Part shown: positions 9,449 through 18,767 of the stretch, in pieces
Layout: every line of letters starts with the position of its first letter
How positions within the stretch are numbered: the first letter of the stretch is position 1
Assembly (NCBI RefSeq): GCF_003076275.1
Contig: NZ_CP029064.1
Span: 2,924,501-2,988,500, forward strand
Origin: Microbulbifer sp. A4B17
GTDB lineage: Bacteria; Pseudomonadota; Gammaproteobacteria; Pseudomonadales; Cellvibrionaceae
Length of the DNA stretch: 64,000 nt
Reading direction: 5' to 3'
The notes under the pieces: generated by a model
Databases searched by the model: none
Told to the model about the DNA's origin: nothing
The model's input: only the letters and a program-made list of their open reading frames with translations
Made by a program: the position numbers and the translations under genes

Positions 9449-9877
9449 ATGCCTTTATCGGCGACGCTATGTATTAACATGGATAGAGAAATGATTTCAC
9501 ATACTACATTGGGAACAAACGATTTAGGTAGGGCCGAGAAGTTCTTTGATGAATTGCTGCCTCTGCTAAATGGTAAGAAGTTGATGAACACCGATCGTGC
9601 TATTTTTTATTCTTTTGAAGGGAGCAGCTCAAAACTGGCAATATCAAAACCATTTGACCAGCAGCCTGCCTCACAAGGCAATGGCACCATGGTCGCCTTC
9701 TCAGCTTCAAGCATTAACAGAGTAAAAGAACTCCATACAAAAGCAATTTCACTAGGTGCCAAAAATGAAGGGGAGCCCGGTGAAAGATATGATGGTCTTT
9801 ATTATGGTGCCTATTTTAGAGATCCGGATGGCAATAAATTTTCAATTTTTTGTTTGTTGCGTACCCCCAGTACATAG
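9449..9877 (+). CDS. VOC (glyoxalase/bleomycin-resistance) family protein
   Basis: A protein of up to 142 residues with the two beta-alpha-beta-beta-beta units of the vicinal oxygen chelate fold. The first strand is MISHTTLGTNDLGRAEKFF; the last motif YYGAYFRDPDGNKFSIFCL holds the usual RDPDGN turn. The ATG at 9449 has an AAAGGGGG element upstream, but the domain proper begins at the ATG at 9491, and many relatives start there. His18 (first strand in the long form) is a possible metal ligand. No catalytic assignment can be made; relatives include lyases and resistance proteins. Confidence 0.72.
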   Translation: MPLSATLCINMDREMISHTTLGTNDLGRAEKFFDELLPLLNGKKLMNTDRAIFYSFEGSSSKLAISKPFDQQPASQGNGTMVAFSASSINRVKELHTKAISLGAKNEGEPGERYDGLYYGAYFRDPDGNKFSIFCLLRTPST

Positions 9878-10153
9878 CAATTACTGTTGTTCAAGCTGCA
9901 AAGCTGAAGCGGTATATACTATTTTTTGGCCACACCTAAACAATGCATCATATAGTCTCACTTGATGCAGATTAAACTTACATCCCTGTCATATTCGCTT
10001 TCGCGATGCTCCTCATGAGGTAAAGAAATCACTTACACAGTGATCGCAAAGATAAGAATAATACCTTCACAGTTTGAGCAATGCGGCCTACCCTCTTAGG
10101 GCGCTTTATCGTCTTAATATTGACGCCATCGAAGACGAAAATATTCATGGCTA

Positions 10154-10897
10154 TTACCAAACCTTACATGTGTACGCATCTACCGACCAATCTCTAGTGA
10201 ATCGAATAAACCAACCAGACATATAGGCATGCCTGTAATATTCCTCAAAAAAGTCAAAAAAATCATTTCGACTCTGGAATCGATACTCACCATAATTTGG
10301 ATCAAAAAATAGAGCACCAATATCAGAGTTCACCCGATCATCCGCAATCCAGGCGCTCACCGCGTGCCCTGCTCTACGCCCCGAGAAAGTGATATAGGCA
10401 TACGCATCTTTGAGTTTTCGCAATGCATTGACCAACTTTATATTAATTGGTGGTGCTGGGGGCCTCGCGGGAGCTGCTTGTCCTGGTGGCAGCACTACAA
10501 AGTTATTCAGGGCCTCATCAATCTCGCTGGTACTCCAACGATACTCTTGGTGTAAACCTTGACCTATAAGCCAATTTTCAATATTGGGCCCCTGCCTACC
10601 TCCGCCGTAAGTCCAGGTATGGAAGTCCCGTCCAATCCTGATTAACTCACCAATATTCAGAGATCGATAGGTACGCAAGCTAAAAGGGCCAACATTCTGG
10701 GTAGTTGGTGTTAATCCGAGTCTGTCTGGCAACCCCATTTCATCGACAGCATTACTTTTAATCCAATGGGCTGCGAGGGCAGCACAAATACCAAATTTAC
10801 TAAACCTGAAATAGTGAATATAGGTACGTGGAGAGGATTGCGAAAAGCCCCAAGTCTTCACGCCATTATTATTCCGCGCGATCCGATTAACCCCCAT
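10154..10897 (-). CDS. YopT-like (C58) cysteine protease, copy 2
   Basis: A 247-residue paralogue of the gene at 6270-6986. The conserved block KTWGFSQSS...FSKFGICAALAAHWI contains Cys38; His178 lies in GHAVSAWI and Asp199 in FFDPNYGEYRF. The middle holds a Pro/Ala-rich linker (about 137-150) absent from copy 1. The ATG at 10897 is preceded by a strong GGAGGGAG site, which settles the start although the frame opens at 10951. There is no signal peptide. The triad order and spacing (C-H 140, H-D 21) resemble YopT/AvrPphB proteases. The presence of a third, decayed copy 0.3 kb upstream points to local gene-family expansion. Confidence 0.72.
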   Translation of the reverse strand: MGVNRIARNNNGVKTWGFSQSSPRTYIHYFRFSKFGICAALAAHWIKSNAVDEMGLPDRLGLTPTTQNVGPFSLRTYRSLNIGELIRIGRDFHTWTYGGGRQGPNIENWLIGQGLHQEYRWSTSEIDEALNNFVVLPPGQAAPARPPAPPINIKLVNALRKLKDAYAYITFSGRRAGHAVSAWIADDRVNSDIGALFFDPNYGEYRFQSRNDFFDFFEEYYRHAYMSGWFIRFTRDWSVDAYTCKVW

Positions 10898-11162
10898 ACC
10901 ATCTCCCTCCTGAAAAAGGTAATTCACTTTAAAACAAAGGAAAGTGCTCACATTTTTGACTTCCCATAACTTAATATTAAGTCACCACCAGAGTGCTGAC
11001 TTTAGATATTGGTCAAATATTTTTAGGCTTTAGACCTATTTAAAGTTCGGGTGAAATTAGGAGAAAACGGGGGCTAAATGCTATAGGTAAGATGGCCAAA
11101 GAGCTGACCATCTTAATAAGTGTCAAAAAATCATCACTTGAAATGATATACGCCATCTAAAT

Positions 11163-11804
11163 TCATAAAAGATCAATATAAAAACTATATCGTTTCCAGA
11201 TCCTATCAATTTTCCACGAATCAAATTTGTGCCGCGCCCGGTAGTGCATATTGCTCACCAGGTGAAAGAAGAAGTAAAAACCCTCCTTGTCCTCGAACCA
11301 AAACTCCCCAAAGTTTGGATCAAAGAAACAGGCACCCTGCTTTTGCCCGTCAAGTGACTGGACACCAACCCAAGCAGCTACCGCATGAGAGCCCTGACTC
11401 CGGTCTCGACTAGACCACATTTCAATCAACGCATAGGCACCATTAATCTGTTCAAGCCGCTGTCGCAAGGAATCCCTGTTTGATCTTCCGGTAGCTGAAG
11501 AAAGCACTCTCAACCGATTTAAAAGCAACCAGGCACTATGAGAACCTCGCCAGTTGGCACTTTGCTCCCAGGCTTGCTGTTGTGCCGCTATTCGTTGGCA
11601 CTTCCCCATATTGAAAGGGATAAATCTTCGCTGATTCCAAACGCCACCTAGTTCATTGACCAGGGAATCATCATGAGCGTGTTATTTGATCCAGTGAGAA
11701 GCCAACGATAGACAAATACCGTTACCCATTACATTCCTGATATTGAAAATGGGAAATGATTAGGAAAAGTCCCAAGTACATACCCCATCCAACTGGCGCG
11801 CCAT
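11163..11804 (-). pseudogene. Decayed third YopT-like protease
   Basis: Read from ATG 11804, 213 sense and nonsense codons run in one frame to a stop at 11163. The N-terminus VCTWDFS aligns to VKTWGFS of copy 2, then a TAA occurs at codon 15 (11760-11762), where the paralogue has Gln. GNGICLSLASHWIK follows, with the cysteine at codon 31, and a second TAA sits at codon 41 (11682-11684). The rest is open and retains SHAVAAWV and CFFDPNFGEF, so all triad residues survive. Two in-frame stops without frameshifts suggest recent inactivation by point mutation. A residual product from ATG 11609 would lack the catalytic cysteine. Confidence 0.8.
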
Positions 11805-12153
11805 AGAGTAAACACTGTACATAAACGGTCCCATGAATAAATTATTGTGACTCTGTACTTAAGGAGCCTCTGGATAACTACGCGGATAGAGTGAAATCTG
11901 TAACGGGCAACCTTATTAACCGCAACCACTTCTGCTCCAGGCGGAAGTGAGGCGCAAGGGGTTCTTTTCTCCGACGCAGGAGTTGGAACTTTACGCGCCA
12001 GTTCCACAGTCGGCTTTATGGTTTGGACGCAAATTTTTAGATTTTGGTCATTATTTGAAAAGAACCAAAGACAGGGATGTAAACCCGGAGGAGAGAGGGC
12101 AAATAAAAGAGAAAAAAGTGACGGGGAAATAACCGTTTCAAGCATCACAAAAA
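11805..12153. other. Gene-free stretch with a solo MITE-end-like motif
   Basis: I see no coding frame. At 11863-11885 a motif GGAGCCTCTGGATAAC resembles the terminal repeat of the elements at 12891 and 48422, with a few mismatches; it may be a remnant or chance. Confidence 0.35.
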
Positions 12154-12179
12154 CAGGCGGCACTCACTGCGCCGCCTGC
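12154..12179 (-). terminator. Intrinsic terminator of msrA
   Basis: On the minus strand an 8-base stem CAGGCGGC/GCCGCCTG around a nine-base loop is followed by TTTTTGTG. It lies about 20 bases after the msrA stop. Confidence 0.75.
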
Positions 12180-12197
12180 CTATGCCAGCTTACCAGC

Positions 12198-12821
12198 TTA
12201 GTCGTACATTGGGTTGCGAAGAATCGGGCAAACCACGTCTTCATTCTTAGCCATATACTGCTGGTGGTACTCCTCGGCGTAGTAGAACGGTTGGGCCATG
12301 CTGATTTCGGTAGTGATTGATCCACGATCTTTGGCATCCAGCGCTTCCTGCACAGCCGCCCTGCTCGCTTCCGCCTCCTGTTTCTGGCCTTCGTTCAGGC
12401 AGAAAACACAGGAACGGTACTGGGAGCCGATATCGTTACCCTGGCGCATACCCTGGGTTGGGTCATGGTGATCCCAAAAGATCCGCAGGAGTTCTGCGTA
12501 GCTCACCTTTTTGGGATCAAAGATTACTTTCACCACCTCCGCGTGCCCGGTACGGCCGGTGCAGACTTCATCGTAGTTCGGGTTTTCAGTGGCGCCATCG
12601 GTGTAGCCAACGGCAGTGGCAAACACACCATCAGTATCCCAGAACACATGCTCTGCGCCCCAGAAGCATCCCATACCAAAAATGGCGACTTCCAGGTGCT
12701 CAGGGAATGGCTCTTTAATGGTGTTGCCATTTACAAAGTGGGTGCCACTGATATCCATCGGCTGGGGCCGGCCGGGCAGCACCTGGTCCGCATCGGGTAT
12801 CTGAAATTTGTCGTATTGCAT
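12198..12821 (-). CDS. msrA: Peptide-methionine (S)-S-oxide reductase
   Basis: A 207-residue MsrA that repairs methionine-S-sulfoxide in proteins. The catalytic motif GCFWG holds Cys52, and it is followed by family segments VGYTDG, HAEVVKV, FWDHHDPTQ and the late YYAEEYHQQY. The N-terminal extension of about 40 residues is usual for the long proteobacterial type. No C-terminal MsrB fusion is present. A MITE-like element begins 70 bases upstream of the start and may have altered its promoter. Confidence 0.95.
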   Translation of the reverse strand: MQYDKFQIPDADQVLPGRPQPMDISGTHFVNGNTIKEPFPEHLEVAIFGMGCFWGAEHVFWDTDGVFATAVGYTDGATENPNYDEVCTGRTGHAEVVKVIFDPKKVSYAELLRIFWDHHDPTQGMRQGNDIGSQYRSCVFCLNEGQKQEAEASRAAVQEALDAKDRGSITTEISMAQPFYYAEEYHQQYMAKNEDVVCPILRNPMYD

Positions 12822-12890
12822 ACTGTTTTCTCAAGTGCAGGTATTTTCTTTTGTCAGGATAGCTCGAAGGCGCTTATCCTCCCAGATCTA

Positions 12891-13145
12891 GGGAGCCTCT
12901 GAATAATTCCGTGGTGCCTCTGGCTTTCAGAGCGGTTCACAATCAAGGCGCGGCTTTGTAGGAATGTCCAGACCTTTCAAAAAGTCGCAACGCAGAGTGT
13001 GAATCGCTCTGAAAGCCCCGCAGGGCGGGTCTTGAAGGCCACAGCTGCTACTTTGCAGCTCTTGGCCATTCGCTGGCGAGCTTGTGCATAAGCTCTGCAG
13101 CCTTCAAGACCCGCAGAGACCTTACGGAATTATTCAGAGGCTCCC
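12891..13145. mobile_element. MITE-like element, copy 1 (255 bp)
   Basis: The ends are perfect 22-base inverted repeats, from GGGAGCCTCTGAATAATTCC inward. Two internal hairpins are nested inside: 12922-12941 pairs with 12998-13017 (20 bases, one mismatch), and 13025-13039 pairs with 13100-13114 (15 bases, perfect). There is no coding frame of note. A second copy lies at 48422-48686. It sits in the divergent promoter region of msrA and the J-domain gene. Left flank is TA; the right flank has diverged to TT. Confidence 0.85.
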
Positions 13146-13235
13146 TTACTATATTAATCCGCGAATCAAGTAGTTAAGAGGACTCTATGATACGCAGAAC
13201 AAACATTGGCAGATCAACACTATAAGGAGTCGTCA

Positions 13236-13745
13236 TTGGCGCGCTTAATCTTACTGATTTTAATCGCCATCGGTGCCTGGTATCTCTGGCAAAAAATCAA
13301 ATCTAGCTCACCGCAGGAGCGGCGCAAGCAGATTTTTATGGCCTGTATCGCCGGCGTCGCCGCAATAGTGGTCGTGCTGGCTATCACCGGGCGCCTGCAC
13401 TGGGTAGGAGCAGCGCTCGTGCTCATTCTTCCAGTGCTGGGGCGTTTGCTCAGTCAGCTCTCCCGTTATTTACCCTGGCTGATGCCATTGTTTGAAAAGT
13501 ATTCAAACAGGCGCCCAAACCCAGGGGCCACTCAACATCCTCCGCCACACAACACCGAGGGCCCGCCACTCTCGGAACACGAAGCGCGCCGCATCCTTGG
13601 CGTTGATGCCGATGCTGGCAGAGATGAAATCATTAGTGCACACCGCAAATTAATCCAAAAACTCCACCCAGATCGCGGCGGCAACGATTACCTGGCATCG
13701 CGTATCAACGCCGCTAAGGAGTTACTGCTGAGCATTCTTGGTTAA
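13236..13745 (+). CDS. Membrane-anchored J-domain protein
   Basis: A 169-residue protein with two or three N-terminal membrane segments (residues about 2-18 and 35-70), a Pro-rich linker, and a C-terminal DnaJ-like domain. The domain shows the HPD loop in [12 protein letters not shown], so it should stimulate a DnaK-type ATPase; the Tim14-like short J-domain layout suggests work at the inner membrane. The start is TTG 13236, because AAGGAG lies six bases upstream; a TTG at 13206 in the same frame has no such site. The gene converges on cmoM, and their stop codons overlap by three bases. Confidence 0.8.
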   Translation: MARLILLILIAIGAWYLWQKIKSSSPQERRKQIFMACIAGVAAIVVVLAITGRLHWVGAALVLILPVLGRLLSQLSRYLPWLMPLFEKYSNRRPNPGATQHPPPHNTEGPPLSEHEARRILGVDADAGRDEIISAHRKLIQKLHPDRGGNDYLASRINAAKELLLSILG

Positions 13746-14533
13746 ACCTTATAAAGCAAGTGGATATACCTGGCCAATTGCCGATAGGGGTCCACCTGGG
13801 AGTATTCAAGCTCTTTTTCCACAATGGCCGACGCGGGCAACTTTTCCCGGATTGATGGCGTCATAAAGTCGTGGAAGCAACGGATGCCGCTGTGACAAAC
13901 CACGGAAAAGTCCGCTTCGGTCAACCAGTCTTCCACCCATTCCGGCAGAAGTGGATTCTGTGGTGTGAGGCTGCCAGGGTGGCCACCCCAGTTATCCCCT
14001 TCAATATTACGGTCCAACTGGCGAAAGCTGCCCCGCTGTAATAGACGGAACTCAAGGGCACGCCGATTGTAGAAAGTGAGCGAAAGATGCCCACCAGGCT
14101 TTAACAGGCTGCGCAGCTGCTGCAACGCCTGTTGCGGCTGCTCCAACCATTCCAGCACAGCGTGGCAAATTACCAGGTCGGCGTCCTTTAACGCTTCTAC
14201 TTGCGGCAGTTCTTGCAGGGGTTTATGCAGCAAGGTCATTTGCTTTTGCAAATGGCGCTGGCGAATTTCCGCATCCGCGAGTTCAAGCATCTGCGCAGAA
14301 ATATCTGCGAGAAAAACCTCGTGCCCAGCCTCAGCCAGATCCATGGCAAAGTGGCCCTGGCCGCCCCCAGCGTCAACGATTTTTAGAATGCGCTGCTCGC
14401 TCCCCAACAGCGGCGCCAGATCCCGGTTGAGCACTGCCAAGCGGATATCCCCTTTAAGGCCGCCATAGATACGGTTGCGAAAACGGTGAGCGAGATCGTC
14501 AAAGTTTCGATCTTTACGCAGGCTGTCACCCAT
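13742..14533 (-). CDS. cmoM: tRNA 5-carboxymethoxyuridine methyltransferase
   Basis: A 263-residue SAM-dependent methyltransferase. It has the N-terminal [21 protein letters not shown] signature, motif [25 protein letters not shown] and the LSLTFYNR strand, all as in E. coli CmoM (formerly SmtA). It would convert cmo5U34 to its methyl ester in wobble position tRNAs. The ATG at 14533 fits the family and overlaps the end of the MazG-like gene by eight bases, implying coupled translation. cmoA and cmoB lie 4 kb away on the other strand. Confidence 0.88.
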   Translation of the reverse strand: MGDSLRKDRNFDDLAHRFRNRIYGGLKGDIRLAVLNRDLAPLLGSEQRILKIVDAGGGQGHFAMDLAEAGHEVFLADISAQMLELADAEIRQRHLQKQMTLLHKPLQELPQVEALKDADLVICHAVLEWLEQPQQALQQLRSLLKPGGHLSLTFYNRRALEFRLLQRGSFRQLDRNIEGDNWGGHPGSLTPQNPLLPEWVEDWLTEADFSVVCHSGIRCFHDFMTPSIREKLPASAIVEKELEYSQVDPYRQLARYIHLLYKV

Positions 14534-14861
14534 CGGAGCCCTCACCTTGCAAAGCCTCATTGCAACGGCGGCGGTTCTCGGCGAATTTGCGCTGTAGCGC
14601 CTCTTCCATATCAACCCCCAGTACAGCGGCCAGTTTGCTCAAGTACATCTGAATATCCGCCAGTTCAGCGGCAACTTGCTCGGCCTTGTCGCCTGCCATT
14701 AGATCCTGGATATCTTTATCACTGCACCATTGCAAGTGTCGCCCTAACTCTGCAACTTCCACAGATAGCGCCATGGCCAGGTTTTTTGGGGTATGCAGTG
14801 ACTGCCAGCCGCGCATTTCAGCGACTTCATCAAAAGCCGCCAGGATTTCACGGTCTTTCAT
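14526..14861 (-). CDS. MazG-like nucleotide pyrophosphohydrolase
   Basis: A 111-residue all-alpha NTP pyrophosphatase of the single-domain MazG/DCTPP1 type. The metal-binding pair EVAE (about 34-37) and ELADIQMYL (about 65-73) form the ExxE...ExxD pattern. The family hydrolyses non-canonical or surplus dNTPs, often dCTP derivatives. It overlaps DUF599 upstream by 14 bases and cmoM downstream by 8, so the three form one operon. Confidence 0.85.
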   Translation of the reverse strand: MKDREILAAFDEVAEMRGWQSLHTPKNLAMALSVEVAELGRHLQWCSDKDIQDLMAGDKAEQVAAELADIQMYLSKLAAVLGVDMEEALQRKFAENRRRCNEALQGEGSDG

Positions 14862-15579
14862 CGAATTTTTTCCTCTGCTGGCGCTCCAGCCCGCCCTCCC
14901 GGGCCGCCAAAATTGAATTCAGTGCGCGGGACAAAAACTCACGCCTGTATAAAACACAGACAACAAACAGATAGCCGGCAACAAACAGGATTGGGTGGAT
15001 AAACCAGCCCAGCACTGACATTGAGAAATAATAAGAGCGCAGACCGTAGTTGTAACTGTGGCCCGCATGGTCAATCACCTTGGCTGTACTGATGGCAAAC
15101 CGGCGTCGCTCTTCCTCAGATAGATCACCGGTTTCCGGCGGCGGTGCTGCACCAATGAGTACATTGGCGAAGGAGTACTGGCGCAGTGACCAGGTAAAAT
15201 TGAAAAAGGCGAAGATAAAAATCAGGATCAACAACATCACCTTGAGCTCAAACTGCTCAACGGTGGTGGGCTCCGCAAAAGGCAAACTGGTGAGCACTTC
15301 GATGGCGGCCTTGTTCGCCGTCAATGCCGTGACTAAACCCGCCAGGATAAGAATACTGGTGGAGGCAAAAAAACCAATGACCCGCTCCAGGTTACTGAGA
15401 ATAGCGGTATCCGCCATGCGCATATCCCTATCGAGCATACGCATCATCCATTCAACGCGGTACCACTGAAGCGATGAAGTAAGGCACCAGGTTTCTTTGG
15501 CTTTTTTTCGCGCAAAAACGGTGTAACCCACCCATGTGATAAAAAAGCCAATGACACTGGCAATATCCAACCAGGACAA
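14848..15579 (-). CDS. DUF599 family inner-membrane protein
   Basis: A 243-residue protein with four hydrophobic segments (near residues 5-22, 75-95, 115-135 and 185-215). It has DUF599 features including the RxxWMxxML-like stretch RVEWMMRMLDRDMR and a His/Tyr-rich HAGHSYNYGLRSYYFS segment before the last membrane span. It starts with TTG at 15579, with a GGAGA element about eight bases upstream. Function is unknown. It is the first gene of the DUF599-MazG-cmoM operon. Confidence 0.8.
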   Translation of the reverse strand: MSWLDIASVIGFFITWVGYTVFARKKAKETWCLTSSLQWYRVEWMMRMLDRDMRMADTAILSNLERVIGFFASTSILILAGLVTALTANKAAIEVLTSLPFAEPTTVEQFELKVMLLILIFIFAFFNFTWSLRQYSFANVLIGAAPPPETGDLSEEERRRFAISTAKVIDHAGHSYNYGLRSYYFSMSVLGWFIHPILFVAGYLFVVCVLYRREFLSRALNSILAAREGGLERQQRKKFDERP

Positions 15580-15756
15580 CCTCTAATATCTCCGTGTTCG
15601 TCTACATTTATGCCGTAGCTTCGGCAAGCGAAGTCTTCGCCCTACTGGCATCCTTGTCAACACTGTCTTTCCGATGTGTGCAAGCGGTAGAATAGCGCCC
15701 TTTCGCCGGCAGCAGTGGCCGGCCAGAAAATTCATATAACTCCAGGGAGCTGTCTT

Positions 15757-18666
15757 TTGAGCAACTCACATCCTGCATTTGAACTGGTTACCAGCGCAGA
15801 TATTGATTCTCTCGGCGTGCGCGTCGAGGAATACCGACACATTACGACCGGTGCCCAGCACCTGCACATCGCCGCAGACAACTCGGAAAATGTTTTCCTT
15901 GTCGCCCTGCGCACCGTGCCCGAAGATTCCACCGGTGTCGCCCATATTCTTGAACACACCGCCCTGTGCGGCAGTGACAAGTACCCGGTGCGCGATCCCT
16001 TCTTTATGATGATCCGGCGCTCACTCAATACCTTTATGAACGCCTTCACCAGTTCAGATTGGACCGCCTACCCGTTTGCCAGCCAGAATCGAAAGGATTT
16101 TGACAACCTTCTCGACGTCTACCTGGATGCGGTATTTTTTGCGCGCCTGGACCCGCTGGACTTTGCCCAGGAAGGCCATCGCCTGGAATTTGCCGAGGCG
16201 GATAATGCGAGCAGCGAGCTCGTCTACAAAGGTGTCGTGTTCAATGAAATGAAAGGCGCCATGAGCTCCGTCACCTCGCAGCTGTGGCACACCCTGAGCA
16301 AATACCTGTTCCCCACCACCACCTATCACTACAACTCCGGTGGCGAACCTACTGATATTCCAAAGCTGAGTTACGAGCAGCTGGTTGCCTTCTACCGCAG
16401 CCACTACCATCCCAGCAACGCCACCTTTATGACCTTCGGTGATATTCCGGCGGCGGAACACCAGGCCGCGTTTGAAGAAAAAGCGCTGCACAAGTTCGAG
16501 AAACTCGACAAGACCATCTCGGTTGGGCGCGAAGACCGCTACCAGGCGCCGCTGAAAGTCGAAGAGCACTACCCGTTAAATGGCGAGCCCCTGAAGGCCA
16601 AGACCCATATCGTATTGAGCTGGCTGCTGGGTGATGTCACCGATCTTGAAGAGGCTCTGACCGCACACCTGCTCGCCGGTGTACTGCTGGATAACAGCGC
16701 CTCACCGCTGATGAAGCTGCTGGAAACCACCGACCTGGGCACTTCCCCTTCTCCGCTGGTTGGCCTGGACGATTCCCAACGCGAACTGGTGTTTGTCTGC
16801 GGTATTGAAGGCAGCGAACGCGAAAGTGCCGACGAGCTTGAGCAACAAGTTCTCGACGTGCTGAGGGACGTGGCGGAAAACGGCATCCCCTACGAACAGG
16901 TAGAAGCCAGCTTGCACCAGCTGGAATTACAACAGCGAGAAATTGGTGGCGACGGCTACCCCTTCGGCTTGCAATTGATTCTCACCGCATTGACCGGCGC
17001 CACTCACCGTGGCGATGCCATCGGCCTGCTGAATATCGATGCCACCCTGGAGCGACTGCGCGAGCAGATCAAAGATCCGAAGTTTATCGCCAATAAAGCC
17101 CGTGAACTTCTGCTGGAAAACCAGCACCGCGTACGTATGGTACTGAGCCCCGATGAGCAGCTGGCTGCGCGCCGCGAGCAGGCGGAGAAAGACCAGCTGG
17201 CGGAAATCAAAGCCGCTCTCAGCGACAAAGAAAAAGCACAGATTGTCGAAACCGCCAAAGCCCTGGCCGATCGACAAAACCGCGAGGACGACGCTTCTAT
17301 CCTGCCCAAGGTCGGCGTGGAAGATATTCCCGCAGAGCTTCCAGATGTCGAAGGCGAAGCAATAGAGTTGGGCCCACAGAAGTTGACCCGCTATAGCGCG
17401 GGCACCAACGGCCTGGTTTACCAACAAATGGTCTGCGCGCTACCGGAATTCACCGAAACCGAAAAACAGCTGCTGCCCTACTACTGCCAGGTACTGAGTG
17501 AAGTCGGTCTGGGTGAAAAAGACTACCTGGAAGTCCAGCAGTGGCAGACCAGCGTGGTGGGCGCCCTGCACGGTTTCACCAGCAGCCGCACTGCCATCGA
17601 CAACCTGGATCACCTGTCCGGCCACTTTATCCTGTCCGGTAAAGCGCTGGCACGCAATCAGGGCGGCCTGACCGAACTGATGCAAGCCACTATGGAGCAG
17701 GTGCGTTTTGACGAGCACGCCCGCATCAAGGAACTGCTACTGCAAACCCTCGCCCGCCGCGAACAGGGTGTTGTCGGCAATGGCCACGCCCTCGCCATGG
17801 CTGCCGCCAGTGCCGGTTACAACCGCGCCGCCTGGGAGAGCCATGCCAGCGGTGGTCTGCTGGGTTTGCGCAACCTGCGGGCCCTGGTTGCCAGGCTGGA
17901 AAAAGAGGAAGGCCTGCAAGACCTTTCCACCCACTTCCAGGCTATCCACCAGAAAATCCTCGCAGCACCGCGCCAGTTCCTGCTGGTGGGTGAAGAAGAG
18001 AAAATTGGCGATTTCAGCCAGACACTGATGCCACTGACCTCGACTTCCAGCATCGCCGCAGCCAACCCCGCTGCACCTTTCGAACGCAAACAAGTCGAGG
18101 AACTCTGGGTTGCCAACAGCCAGGTGAACTTCTGTGCCAAGGCCTACGCCACTGTGCCTATGTCCCACCCGGACGCGGCACCGCTGTCGGTTTTGAGCGG
18201 CTTCCTGCGCAACGGCTTCCTGCATCGCACTATCCGCGAACAGGGCGGCGCCTACGGCGGCGGTGCCGGCCACGACAGCAATATCGGCGTATTCCGCTTC
18301 TACTCCTACCGCGATCCGCGTATGGGTGAAACCCTGGAGGACTTCGACGCATCCCTGAAGTGGTTAGCCGAAGAGAAGCACAAGGAAGAACAGGTTGAGG
18401 AAGCGATTCTCGGTGTCGTCGGCGGTCTGGATAAACCCGGCTCCCCCGCAGGTGAAGCCAAGAAGAACTTCCACTCGGGCCTTTACGGCCGCACCCACGA
18501 GGCGCGCCAGCAATTCCGCAAACAGGTTACGGAAGTTACCCTGGAAGACCTGCAACGCGTCGGTGCCACCTATCTAGACCCGAGCAAGGCCAGTACCGCC
18601 ATTGTTACCGGTCCCCAAGGTAGCGAAGCGGCAGCCAAACTCAACCTGAAGGAAGAGAAGCTCTAA
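15757..18666 (+). CDS. M16C (PreP-like) zinc metallopeptidase
   Basis: A 969-residue peptidase of the inverse-zincin M16C subfamily, as mitochondrial/plastid presequence protease and bacterial relatives. Zinc motif HILEH is at 63-67 with Glu66 as base, and the distal ligand Glu164 is in [12 protein letters not shown]. Later family features are [11 protein letters not shown] and the R/Y-rich C-terminal clamp YSYRDPR. The frame opens at GTG 15715, but TTG 15757 has CAGGGAG seven bases upstream and gives the conserved start [10 protein letters not shown]. It probably degrades oligopeptides in the cytoplasm. It is followed by two GC-rich hairpins and then cmoA. Confidence 0.88.
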   Translation: MSNSHPAFELVTSADIDSLGVRVEEYRHITTGAQHLHIAADNSENVFLVALRTVPEDSTGVAHILEHTALCGSDKYPVRDPFFMMIRRSLNTFMNAFTSSDWTAYPFASQNRKDFDNLLDVYLDAVFFARLDPLDFAQEGHRLEFAEADNASSELVYKGVVFNEMKGAMSSVTSQLWHTLSKYLFPTTTYHYNSGGEPTDIPKLSYEQLVAFYRSHYHPSNATFMTFGDIPAAEHQAAFEEKALHKFEKLDKTISVGREDRYQAPLKVEEHYPLNGEPLKAKTHIVLSWLLGDVTDLEEALTAHLLAGVLLDNSASPLMKLLETTDLGTSPSPLVGLDDSQRELVFVCGIEGSERESADELEQQVLDVLRDVAENGIPYEQVEASLHQLELQQREIGGDGYPFGLQLILTALTGATHRGDAIGLLNIDATLERLREQIKDPKFIANKARELLLENQHRVRMVLSPDEQLAARREQAEKDQLAEIKAALSDKEKAQIVETAKALADRQNREDDASILPKVGVEDIPAELPDVEGEAIELGPQKLTRYSAGTNGLVYQQMVCALPEFTETEKQLLPYYCQVLSEVGLGEKDYLEVQQWQTSVVGALHGFTSSRTAIDNLDHLSGHFILSGKALARNQGGLTELMQATMEQVRFDEHARIKELLLQTLARREQGVVGNGHALAMAAASAGYNRAAWESHASGGLLGLRNLRALVARLEKEEGLQDLSTHFQAIHQKILAAPRQFLLVGEEEKIGDFSQTLMPLTSTSSIAAANPAAPFERKQVEELWVANSQVNFCAKAYATVPMSHPDAAPLSVLSGFLRNGFLHRTIREQGGAYGGGAGHDSNIGVFRFYSYRDPRMGETLEDFDASLKWLAEEKHKEEQVEEAILGVVGGLDKPGSPAGEAKKNFHSGLYGRTHEARQQFRKQVTEVTLEDLQRVGATYLDPSKASTAIVTGPQGSEAAAKLNLKEEKL

Positions 18667-18680
18667 CTGGAGCTCGACGA

Positions 18681-18734
18681 TTCCCCGGCAATTTTTCCGG
18701 GGAAGCTCTGCGGCGCCGGCCAAAAACCGGCGCC
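18681..18734 (+). terminator. Two tandem hairpins between the M16C gene and cmoA
   Basis: TTCCCCGG/CCGGGGAA (18681-18704) and GGCGCCGG/CCGGCGCC (18712-18734) form stable stems. Neither has a T-run after it, so they may be processing or weak termination signals. Confidence 0.4.
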
Positions 18735-18767
18735 GATCTATCGCCGTTATCCTCTAGCGAAGTTCCG

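Noticed and set aside
12465-12902. A plus-strand frame across msrA and its upstream region
   Set aside because: Antisense to MsrA over most of its length and runs to the edge of the MITE; no domain.
13188-13226. A 12-codon frame upstream of the J-domain gene as a leader peptide
   Set aside because: Too short and no regulatory codons or attenuator structure; probably chance.
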